A DNA stretch of 64,000 bases from an uncultured Acetatifactor sp. (GTDB taxonomy: Bacteria > Bacillota > Clostridia > Lachnospirales > Lachnospiraceae), in NCBI GenBank assembly GCA_910586215.1, contig CAJUGH010000017.1, positions 1 to 64,000 of the forward strand, in the 5' to 3' direction. A program made the translations under genes and the position numbers. Positions 52,706 through 60,871 of the stretch are shown here, piece after piece. The notes under the pieces are model-generated. The model was given only the letters and a program-made list of their open reading frames with translations, had not been told where the DNA came from and did not search any database. Positions within the stretch are counted from its first letter, which is position 1. Every line of letters starts with the position of its first letter.

Positions 52706-52857
52706 GTTACTGTTCACTCCGCTCACAGCAACATATGCACACAAAACGCCAGATGTAGGCGTTTTGGCGCGAGGTAGTCAAGGCAGTCAAGATTGCCTGG
52801 GTTTGTCACGCTGGGAGCGCGTGAAAACACCTCGCGGTGGCACCTGTGAACAGTAAC
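52706..52857 (+). mobile_element. Miniature inverted-repeat element, copy 5 (best-preserved insertion)
   Basis: A 152-bp copy with perfect 12-bp ends GTTACTGTTCAC and GTGAACAGTAAC, flanked on both sides by the identical 8-mer CAGAAACT (52698-52705 and 52858-52865). It is about 18 bp longer than copy 3 because of an extra AGGCAGTCAAGATTGCCTG-like piece in the middle. It lies between the permease and binding-protein genes of one operon. Confidence 0.93.
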
Positions 52858-52955
52858 CAGAAACTTACAATTGGGAGAAGGGTGCCGGGCTGCTGTTTGC
52901 TGTGGCAGATGCCAGGACATGCAAAAGCTGTGGCACACCTTAAAAAGGAGGAAGT

Positions 52956-54506
52956 ATGAAGAGAAGATGGACGAAACTGTTTGCAGGTCTGCTGTGTGCA
53001 GCCATGCTGACCGGCTGTGCATCCGGCGGCGGGAATGCAGGTGCCGGGAACACTGGCGGGAGCGGTGCCGGTTCTGGCAGCACCGGGACACAGGACGGCG
53101 GGGAAGCCGTTACCGTGCGGATGACTTATATCACCGGCGGAGTGGCCCCGGACGGCCTGGGCCGGATTGAGGCGGCACTGAGTGAGAAGACCATGGAGAA
53201 GATCGGCTGCAAGGTGGAACTGGTACCGGTAGCTTTCTCTGACCAGGCGGCTACTTACAACAAATGGTTTGCCAGCGATGAGAGTGTGGACGTAATCTGT
53301 ACCGTATTCCAGGACTATCTGGCCATGATCAATGCCGGTGCCTTCCAGCCTCTGGATGACCTGGTGCAGGGTCACGGGCAGGCCATGCTGGAGAAGGACA
53401 AGGAGAAGGCTTTCCTGGGAGCCGGAAGATATAAGGGTGCCCTGTATGGCGTTCCCACCATTCCTTCTGCCCCTGGCAATGGCGGTGCCCTCTATATCCG
53501 CAAGGATGTATATGACCAGCTGGACACTACGGGAATCGATGGGGATGGATACTTGAATTATGAGCAGCTGGACAGCATTCTCTCCCAGATTGCCGAGAAA
53601 TGCCCCCAGTACACGGCATTGGGGATTGCAGGCAACAGAACCCGCTCCAATTTCTTCTATGTGGAGAACTATGACAACCTGGGTGTGTCAGGGGAGTCCA
53701 GCGGTGTCATCGTGGATGCCTTGAACAGTACCACCGTGGAGAACCTGTATGCAACAGATGCCTACAGGACATATCTGGACTGGATGCGGAAATGGTACCT
53801 GGCAGGCTATATCTCCAAGGATGCTGCTACTTCCGAGGAGACAGGCGCAGATCTGTTTGACGCAGGAAAGGCCGCTACCTACATCGGTATGAGCACACCG
53901 GGTACCAGGGAGAATTCAGAGAACGAGGCAGGGACGGAAGTGGTACAGTTGAATCTCTGTCCCACCTGGATGACCACCAATGTATATACCGGCGTGCTGT
54001 TCTTCGTACCTACCAAGGCGAAGAATCCGGAGAAGGCAGTGGAACTGCTGGATATCCTGTTCACGGATGCGGAGGTTTCCAATATCCTGGCAAACGGTGT
54101 GGAGGGTGAAGACTACACCATCATAAATGCAGAGGATAACATCATCCAGTTCAAGGAAGGCAATGACTATACCAATATGTACGGTGTGTGGGGAGACGGT
54201 GCCCAGTGGTATATCAGCCCGCCTACCACTGCTGAAATGTATCAGATGCGGGAGGACTACCTGAAGGAATCCATTGCCCACACCTCAAAGGCATATGGCT
54301 ATAAATTCGATGCGACTTCCGTGGAGACAGAGCAGGCCACAGTGAAGACAGTGATCTCCAAGTACCTGACCCAGCTGGAGTATGGTACCGTGGATGTGGA
54401 TACTGTGCTGCCAGAGTTTTTAAGGGAACTGGAGAATGCCGGTATCGACAGGATCGTGGAAGAGAACCAGAGACAGCTGAATGAGTGGCTTGCCGGACAG
54501 AAATAA
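52956..54506 (+). CDS. Sugar-binding lipoprotein of the importer
   Basis: A 516-residue lipoprotein with signal peptide MKRRWTKLFAGLLCAAMLTG and lipidated Cys 21, a Gly/Ser/Asn-rich linker, then a type 1 solute-binding fold (QAATYNKWFASDESVDVICT, YGVPTIPSAPGNGGALYIRK). It delivers the sugar to the two upstream permeases. AAGGAGG precedes the ATG. A strong hairpin after the stop may protect its mRNA. Confidence 0.95.
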   Translation: MKRRWTKLFAGLLCAAMLTGCASGGGNAGAGNTGGSGAGSGSTGTQDGGEAVTVRMTYITGGVAPDGLGRIEAALSEKTMEKIGCKVELVPVAFSDQAATYNKWFASDESVDVICTVFQDYLAMINAGAFQPLDDLVQGHGQAMLEKDKEKAFLGAGRYKGALYGVPTIPSAPGNGGALYIRKDVYDQLDTTGIDGDGYLNYEQLDSILSQIAEKCPQYTALGIAGNRTRSNFFYVENYDNLGVSGESSGVIVDALNSTTVENLYATDAYRTYLDWMRKWYLAGYISKDAATSEETGADLFDAGKAATYIGMSTPGTRENSENEAGTEVVQLNLCPTWMTTNVYTGVLFFVPTKAKNPEKAVELLDILFTDAEVSNILANGVEGEDYTIINAEDNIIQFKEGNDYTNMYGVWGDGAQWYISPPTTAEMYQMREDYLKESIAHTSKAYGYKFDATSVETEQATVKTVISKYLTQLEYGTVDVDTVLPEFLRELENAGIDRIVEENQRQLNEWLAGQK

Positions 54507-54513
54507 CGGGAAA

Positions 54514-54557
54514 GGGGATCAAAGGGAGATATCCTGGAAAGGGATATCTCCTTCCCC
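54514..54557 (+). other. Hairpin between the binding-protein and rhamnosidase genes
   Basis: GGAGATATCC (54525-54534) pairs perfectly with GGATATCTCC (54542-54551); GGGG/CCCC extends it. There is no T tract. Such hairpins often stabilise the upstream binding-protein mRNA while letting some transcription pass to the next gene. Confidence 0.7.
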
Positions 54558-54587
54558 TGTGTCCGCGGGAAACAGGAGTGAAAAGAG

Positions 54588-57314
54588 ATGCTGGAAGCAA
54601 GAGATTTATACGTGGTGCCCACAGGCTACCAGGGCATGCAGGATCCCATAGGGGTATCGGGTACTGGTGGCCGTTTTACCTGGAACATCCGGGGAAAGGG
54701 CAGGGATGTGATACAGCAGGCATACAGACTGCAGATTGCCAGGGAAGAAGATTTCCGGGAACCTGTGTACGACAAGACATGGACAGGTGCGGATACCTGG
54801 TGCGAAGTAGAACTGGAACTGGCAGAGAAGCAGGTCTACTTCTGGAGAGTGTGTTCCTGTGTGACAGAGGGGGACAAAGATCCGGTATGGCTTCCCTGGA
54901 GTGATCCAGGGAAGTTTGAAACAGGCCTGTTTGGTGAGGATTCCTGGCAGGGGGAATGGATTGAGGCAGATGAAGACTTTTACCGGGATGCCAGGGAGGT
55001 AGCCCGGGATTTCTGGGAATCTCCCGATATAGACCAGGGGATGCGGCGCTGTGTCTACCTGCGGCGGACATGGGAACTTGCAGAAGCGCCAGTCAGGGCC
55101 AGGTCCTATGTAACGGCCCATGGCTTCTACGAACTGCGGATCAATGGAAGGAAAGCCGGGAAATACGCCCTTGCGCCTGACTTCACGGCTTATGACAAGT
55201 GCCTGTATTGCCAGACTTATGATATCACCGGGCTGCTGCATCCGGGAGAGAACCAGGTGGAGGTGGTACTGGCAGACGGCTGGTATGCAGGGCATGCCCA
55301 GGGGATTCCCGGCAGGAACCACCTCTACGGCGAGAGGCCGGCCCTGCTGATGCAGGCAGAGGCGCAGTCTGCAGATGGAAGGACAAGTATCCTGGCCAGC
55401 GATGATACCTTCCGGGCCTGCACGGGGCCGCTGTTGTATGCAGACCTGTTCATGGGGGAATATCTGGACCAGACCCAGGACAGTGTGGAATATGGGACGG
55501 TGGTCTGTCCATACCCCAAGGATATCCTGGTTCCCCAGGAGTATGAGGGAATTCAGGAGAAGAAGAACCTGCTGGCAGTGGGGCTGCTGCCAGCGGCAAA
55601 GGTATGGCAGCAGGCAGACGGTTCCTGGATCGTGGATTACGGGCAGGTACTGGCAGGAAGAGAGCGGATCCGTTTCTGTGGAGAGGCAGGCAGTCTGGTG
55701 AAAATCGAACACAGTGAAGTGCTGGATCCTGCCACAGGGGATATCATGAGGACCATTCAGAGATTTCCCAACCACAGCCAGACCGATACAGTGCGGATCG
55801 TGGAGGAAGACTGGATCTATGAGCCAAGCTTTTCCTTCCAGGGATTCCGGTACCTGAAGATAAGCGGACTTGTGGGAGAACTTGTCCCTTCCCGGTGTGC
55901 CTGTGCTGTGCTGGAGACGGCAATGACAGATACCTGTGCCTTCCATTGCAGCCATGAGGAACTGGACCGGCTGGTGCGCAATGCCTACTGGAGCCAGTGT
56001 GGGAACATGATATCCATTCCCACAGACTGTCCCCAGAGGGAAAGGGGTGGCTTTACCGGGGATGCCCAGATTTTCTGCAGGACGGCAGCCTGGAACCAGG
56101 ACGTGCTGGGATTCTTTCGCAGGTGGCTGGGACAATGCCGTCTGGAACAGCTTAAGAGGGGACAGATTCCCATTGTGGTGCCTTACACGGATGCCTATCG
56201 GGATTCGGAGCCGAACCCCGGCTGGACTTCTGCGGGGTGGGGAGATGCCATTATCTTTGTGCCACTGGATCTATACCATGCATATGGATGTAGGGAAGTG
56301 CTGCAGGAGAATTACAGCGCCATGGAGAGATGGATGGATTATGTGACAGCCTGTGCCCAGGACAGTATGCCGGAACAGTATTATATGGATTTCGGGAAGC
56401 GCAGGGCCATGCAGTACCTGTGGAATACAGGTTATCACTGGGGTGACTGGCTGATGCCCGGATACACGGATGAGGAGGGAGTGGCCTGCAGCAAGGAGAT
56501 CACGGCATCCCTGTTCTATTACAGGCAGGCAGTGTGCATGGAAGAGATCAGTCATGTGCTGGAAGAGAGCGGTTTCCTGGAAGGACAGGAACACAGCAGC
56601 TATTACAGGGAACTGGCCGGGCATATCCGGGATGCCTTCCACCAGGTGTATCTGACGAAGGACGGGAAGCTGACCCGGGAACTGCAGGGATTGTATGTGA
56701 TGGCTATTGCCTTCGGCATGGTGCAGGGGACAGAGAGGGAGATTTTTGCAGGGCGGCTGGAGGAACTGGTGAAGGAAGCAGGTTACCATCTGGGCACAGG
56801 CTTCCTGTCCACGCCGTTTCTGCTGGATGTGCTCTGGGAATGCGGCCTTCGGGATACGGCCTACCGGGTGCTCTACCAGGATACCTATCCCTCCTGGCTG
56901 TACGAGGTGAAAAAAGGAGCCACCACCATCTGGGAACACTGGGATGAGATCCGGGAGGACGGCAGTGTATGTGGGGGCAGCTTCAACCACTATGCCTTCG
57001 GTTGTATTGCAGATTTCATCTACCGGCGAATCGGCGGTATTACCTCCCTGGTGCCAGGGTTTCGGGAGGTGCTGATCCAGCCCGAGGCAGTGCGGGGAAT
57101 CACCTATGCAGAGTTGTCTTACCAGACCCAGTTTGGATGGTTCCATGTGCGGTGGGACAGGGAGGAAGCGGGCATCCGCTGCCAGGTCACCATCCCTCCG
57201 GGCATGTGTGCATGGACGGAGGAGGAAGGAAACCGGAAACGGTATGGCAGCGGTGTCCATGTGTTCCTACTGCCCCTTGAGGAAGCCGTAGTCAGTTCTG
57301 GCCATAGTAGGTAG
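54588..57314 (+). CDS. Alpha-L-rhamnosidase (GH78)
   Basis: A 908-residue enzyme releasing terminal rhamnose from glycans or glycosides. N-terminal beta domains (RCVYLRRTWELAEAPVRARS, AHGFYELRINGRKAG, VVLADGWYAG) are followed by the catalytic alpha/alpha barrel with TDCPQRERGGFTGDAQIF, where the acidic residues include the catalytic Glu, and later TSAGWGDA and TTIWEHWDE. No signal peptide, so it acts inside the cell on imported sugar. It probably belongs to the upstream importer operon. Its last 23 bases overlap the end of the opposing regulator gene. Confidence 0.95.
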   Translation: MLEARDLYVVPTGYQGMQDPIGVSGTGGRFTWNIRGKGRDVIQQAYRLQIAREEDFREPVYDKTWTGADTWCEVELELAEKQVYFWRVCSCVTEGDKDPVWLPWSDPGKFETGLFGEDSWQGEWIEADEDFYRDAREVARDFWESPDIDQGMRRCVYLRRTWELAEAPVRARSYVTAHGFYELRINGRKAGKYALAPDFTAYDKCLYCQTYDITGLLHPGENQVEVVLADGWYAGHAQGIPGRNHLYGERPALLMQAEAQSADGRTSILASDDTFRACTGPLLYADLFMGEYLDQTQDSVEYGTVVCPYPKDILVPQEYEGIQEKKNLLAVGLLPAAKVWQQADGSWIVDYGQVLAGRERIRFCGEAGSLVKIEHSEVLDPATGDIMRTIQRFPNHSQTDTVRIVEEDWIYEPSFSFQGFRYLKISGLVGELVPSRCACAVLETAMTDTCAFHCSHEELDRLVRNAYWSQCGNMISIPTDCPQRERGGFTGDAQIFCRTAAWNQDVLGFFRRWLGQCRLEQLKRGQIPIVVPYTDAYRDSEPNPGWTSAGWGDAIIFVPLDLYHAYGCREVLQENYSAMERWMDYVTACAQDSMPEQYYMDFGKRRAMQYLWNTGYHWGDWLMPGYTDEEGVACSKEITASLFYYRQAVCMEEISHVLEESGFLEGQEHSSYYRELAGHIRDAFHQVYLTKDGKLTRELQGLYVMAIAFGMVQGTEREIFAGRLEELVKEAGYHLGTGFLSTPFLLDVLWECGLRDTAYRVLYQDTYPSWLYEVKKGATTIWEHWDEIREDGSVCGGSFNHYAFGCIADFIYRRIGGITSLVPGFREVLIQPEAVRGITYAELSYQTQFGWFHVRWDREEAGIRCQVTIPPGMCAWTEEEGNRKRYGSGVHVFLLPLEEAVVSSGHSR

Positions 57315-58683
57315 TCCTGTATTCGCTGGGGGTATGGCCCGTATATTTCTTGAAGGTCTTTAGAAAATAAAAGTAGTCATTAAACCCGGTTTTCAAGGAT
57401 ACTTCATTGATGGAGATATCCGTGGTGGTCAGAAGCTTTTTTGCCTGGGTGATGCGCTGGTTGGTCAGGTAATGGGAGAAGGTGGTCCCGGCCGACTTCT
57501 TAAATAGCTGGCTGATATAGTTAGGGTTGAGACTGACTATCCTGGCGACATCCTTCAAGGTAATATTCTCATAATAAAACGTATTGATGTATTTCACGAT
57601 CTTAAGGAAATAAACATTGCTTAAGTCAGATTCCTCCTGGGGATCCGGGGTTGTGTTGAGAAGCTGGAGCAGGCTGTCCAGCATATCCGTAAAAGAGGTA
57701 TATTCGTGTACAAGCTGCCTGTAGCCATACAGGATATAATCCTGGGGATCAGCCAGCAGCTGGGGATTGGACAGGATCATATGATAGAGAGACCCCGCAT
57801 CTTGAATGGAGAAATTCCTATGACAGTCCTTGTCTTTTAACTGGCCCAGCAGTTCACATAGCCGGTCCTTATCCGAGAAGGATATGGCGCTCTGGATCTG
57901 CTGCATCAAGGGATGGAAACTGTTGTCATGGAGGCTGTCACAGATCTTGCAAGCAGGCTCCAGGAAGAAATGGTAGGCCATGGCGATACACTTGTAGAAT
58001 GCCGCCTTGAAATCCTTCGCCATAACCGGATAAGGATAGAGTCCTATGCCATAGACCTTCTGGGAGCAGGCACTTTCCTGTAATAGTTTCCTGTCATAGG
58101 TTCCCTGAGAGATATATCCGTATTGGGATGGTCCGATGCGGAAGGACAGGGCATCCGGTATCTGTAGCGGGACATCACTGACAGAGGAGGCAAAATAGCA
58201 GATATCCTGGAGGATACCGTGTTCTCCCAGGTACTGGGTGATCTTGGGGGTATCATTGTCTTCTATGGCATCCAGGAAATCATCTGAAGTGATGCGGCTG
58301 GGAAGGTGCTGCTGCAGGTTGCGGACTGCCTTCAGCAGCAGTCCCACCACCTCACTATATTCCACCGGCTTCAGGCAGTAACCCAGAACCCCGTACTGGA
58401 TTGCTTTCTGGGCATAGGAGAACTCTGCATAGCCGCTGATAATGATAATCTGTGTGCCAAGTCCCTCCTGGGAGACCATCCGGCACAGTTCCAGACCGCT
58501 GTAGCCTGGCATACGGATGTCCAGGATGGCAATGTGGGGAGGTGTATTCTTCAAGATATCATATGCCTGCTTTCCGGTGGTGGCAGTATAGGCTACCTGC
58601 ATGCCATACTGCTGCCAGGGGATATGGTGGATCATGGAATCCACAATGGATTGTTCATCATCTGCCAATAATACCTGATACAT
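57292..58683 (-). CDS. YesN-type AraC-family response regulator (second system)
   Basis: A 463-residue regulator. The receiver domain (LLADDEQSI, Asp in AILDIRMPGYSG, lysine in YCLKPVEY) is followed by a middle region of about 240 residues and an AraC helix-turn-helix (DVARIVSLNPNYISQLFKKS, VSLKTGFNDYFYFLKTFKKY, GHTPSEY). AGGG lies before the ATG. It is the second gene of a minus-strand pair with the kinase at 58745. Confidence 0.95.
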   Translation of the reverse strand: MYQVLLADDEQSIVDSMIHHIPWQQYGMQVAYTATTGKQAYDILKNTPPHIAILDIRMPGYSGLELCRMVSQEGLGTQIIIISGYAEFSYAQKAIQYGVLGYCLKPVEYSEVVGLLLKAVRNLQQHLPSRITSDDFLDAIEDNDTPKITQYLGEHGILQDICYFASSVSDVPLQIPDALSFRIGPSQYGYISQGTYDRKLLQESACSQKVYGIGLYPYPVMAKDFKAAFYKCIAMAYHFFLEPACKICDSLHDNSFHPLMQQIQSAISFSDKDRLCELLGQLKDKDCHRNFSIQDAGSLYHMILSNPQLLADPQDYILYGYRQLVHEYTSFTDMLDSLLQLLNTTPDPQEESDLSNVYFLKIVKYINTFYYENITLKDVARIVSLNPNYISQLFKKSAGTTFSHYLTNQRITQAKKLLTTTDISINEVSLKTGFNDYFYFLKTFKKYTGHTPSEYRTTYYGQN

Positions 58684-58744
58684 ATTGTGCCCTCCCCGGT
58701 GTCTGATGCACCTTGATCCCTGTAGGGGACTATCTTATCTGTTA

Positions 58745-60556
58745 TCACTTGTTCGTGGAACCTGCTTCACTGGCCTTCCCTGGCATATGCAGCGTAACCA
58801 CGGTGCCGTCTGTTTCCGTGCTGTCAATGGTAATTCCGTAATTGTTCCCATATTGTAGCTTTAGGCGGGCGTTTGTATTGAGGATGCCCACATAGTTCTC
58901 TGTGTTGTATTGGGGGTCAGCCAGGCAGGACCGCAGTTCCTGCAGCCGGTGGGCAGGTATGCCTACGCCATCATCCCGGATTTCCACCAGGAATTCCTGT
59001 TCTGTCACTGTGCAGCCTATATACAGGATACAGTGCTCCAGGGATGGTTCTATGCCATGCTGGATGGCATTCTCCACCAGCGGCTGGAGAATGATCTTGA
59101 TGACGGGCATTTCCAGGACTTCCTCGGGGATATTGAAGAAAATGTCAAACTTGTCCTGGAAGCGGAATCTCTGGATCTCTATGTAAGCCCTGGTCATCTC
59201 CAGTTCTTCCCGGAAGGGGACAACGGGATTTCCCTTGGTGCTGTAGCGATACATTTTACCGACGGCCACCGTGATGGTGGCTATATCCGTAGCTCCCCGG
59301 TTCAGTGCCAGGGAACGCAGCAGTTCCAGCACATTGTAGAGGAAATGAGGGTTGATCTGGCTACGGAAATAATCAATCTGGGTAGCCTGTGACCGGATCT
59401 TCTCCTCATACAGCTTGGAAGAAGTCTCAAAGATCTGTTCATTCAGGGAGTCAATGTCAGAGAACATATTGGAGAAGGCAATGGCCAGGTCACGGACCTC
59501 TGCACAGCCCTTGACATCCAGGGGATATGCCAGGTGCCGCTGCCTTCTCGTACGGATCTGCTCCAGGTGCCCGTGGATCTGGTTGATGGGTTGTACCATG
59601 TTGCGGTACAAGGCCACGAGCATCAGCAGGGAAAAAAGCACAACAGCCCCCAGCAGAAACCAGATGTAATAGGTCATGCCGCTTAGCATTTTCTCAATGG
59701 CAGGAATATACACGGCGCTGATGATATAGCAGTTGGCGGCCTCCGAATACGTCATGCGGATGGAGAAGGCATCACGGCGGACTGTGTATGGGGAGGTGGG
59801 GCTGTTTGTGGATAACTGCCCCGCATATTCCTTGCAGGCAGTCGTTACGGCATCTGAGAACAGGGAAGAATTGCTGCTCAGCCCGCTGATATTGCCACTG
59901 GTATCCATGATGAAGAAGGAGGATGGCGAATCCGTGGTGGAATGATCCAGTTCCAGCTTGTCCATGTCCAGACAGATCAAGGCGCTGCCGATTTGCTTTC
60001 CATAGTTGTAGATATTACAGCAATAGACATAGTAATTCTTGTCTGCCAGGGGAAGGAAACTGCTCTTTTTCAGACCAAGGCCGTGACTGCTGCCTGCTCG
60101 GCTGGTGGCAATCTGCCGGTACAGGTCAGCCAGGTCATCCTCAGAGAACAGGGTAGACCAATGGATGAGCTGGTTCACGAAGGACACATCATAGATACCA
60201 GTGTTTAAGGATTTGATATAGGTAATATCATTGTCTATGGCAGCTATGGTATCCGGGGACAGTTCCTGGTAGGATTGTGCCCCGAAGAGGTTTCGATAGA
60301 GTTCATCTGTCTGGAACTGGCGGCAGAGTACATCCATCTGGAAACACAGGGTATCCAGCTGGTTGCTGTATTTATCCGTAAACAGGTCCACATAATTATT
60401 CACATTGGCAAACAGGATCCGCTGGGCAGTCTGAAGAATCAGAAAAGAGAGGATTCCTATCAGAAACAGGGAAAGACCGCTGAGGATCAGGAACTGTCTC
60501 TGGATGGAAAATCTGCTGAAGCGGTGTCTGTGGCCTTGTCCTGTTCCATTGTGCAT
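58745..60556 (-). CDS. YesM-type sensor histidine kinase (second system)
   Basis: A 603-residue kinase with membrane segments near residues 22-42 and 290-312, an outside sensor domain between, a HAMP region and the core FRSQINPHFLYNVLELLRSL with the phosphorylated histidine, then NAIQHGIEPS and DDGVGIP of the ATPase domain. GGGGAGG precedes the ATG. It is transcribed divergently from the GH43-like gene and upstream of its regulator gene, 61 bases apart. Confidence 0.95.
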   Translation of the reverse strand: MHNGTGQGHRHRFSRFSIQRQFLILSGLSLFLIGILSFLILQTAQRILFANVNNYVDLFTDKYSNQLDTLCFQMDVLCRQFQTDELYRNLFGAQSYQELSPDTIAAIDNDITYIKSLNTGIYDVSFVNQLIHWSTLFSEDDLADLYRQIATSRAGSSHGLGLKKSSFLPLADKNYYVYCCNIYNYGKQIGSALICLDMDKLELDHSTTDSPSSFFIMDTSGNISGLSSNSSLFSDAVTTACKEYAGQLSTNSPTSPYTVRRDAFSIRMTYSEAANCYIISAVYIPAIEKMLSGMTYYIWFLLGAVVLFSLLMLVALYRNMVQPINQIHGHLEQIRTRRQRHLAYPLDVKGCAEVRDLAIAFSNMFSDIDSLNEQIFETSSKLYEEKIRSQATQIDYFRSQINPHFLYNVLELLRSLALNRGATDIATITVAVGKMYRYSTKGNPVVPFREELEMTRAYIEIQRFRFQDKFDIFFNIPEEVLEMPVIKIILQPLVENAIQHGIEPSLEHCILYIGCTVTEQEFLVEIRDDGVGIPAHRLQELRSCLADPQYNTENYVGILNTNARLKLQYGNNYGITIDSTETDGTVVTLHMPGKASEAGSTNK

Positions 60557-60871
60557 GGATACCTCCCCTGAAGCTGTCTGAATGCGTTCCGAAGCTATGT
60601 ATAATTGTTAGTTCCATCTGAAAATATTCCATTTCCAGGCCTGGTTTGTCCCTGGAAATAGAACTTCTATGGCTTTTCTATCACAATTCTAACTATTTTC
60701 CATATATTATATATGAATATTTTTCTGGTTGCAAGGAAAAGAAGAGATATTTTTCATGTTCATAATAACTGGGATTTTGTAGAATAAATGTCAAGTGATA
60801 GTTGGTTTTGCCAAAAAACTGTAATTCCTACATATGGTGGGAGACATGTTAACCAAAGGAGGGCCTTTGGA
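60557..60871. other. 315-bp divergent intergenic region
   Basis: AT-rich spacer between the minus-strand kinase and the plus-strand GH43-like gene. It holds the plus promoter candidate at 60808 and a near-palindrome CATATATTATATATG around 60700. No gene is supported. Regulatory sites for either direction are likely to be here. Confidence 0.5.
60808..60836 (+). promoter_or_regulatory. Candidate promoter of the GH43-like gene
   Basis: TTGCCA, a 17-base spacer and CATATG. The -10 box is imperfect. It lies 35 bases before the start codon. Confidence 0.4.

Noticed and set aside
54606..56135. Minus-strand open frame of 509 codons over the rhamnosidase gene
   Set aside because: Shadow of a clear GH78 gene with no signals of its own.
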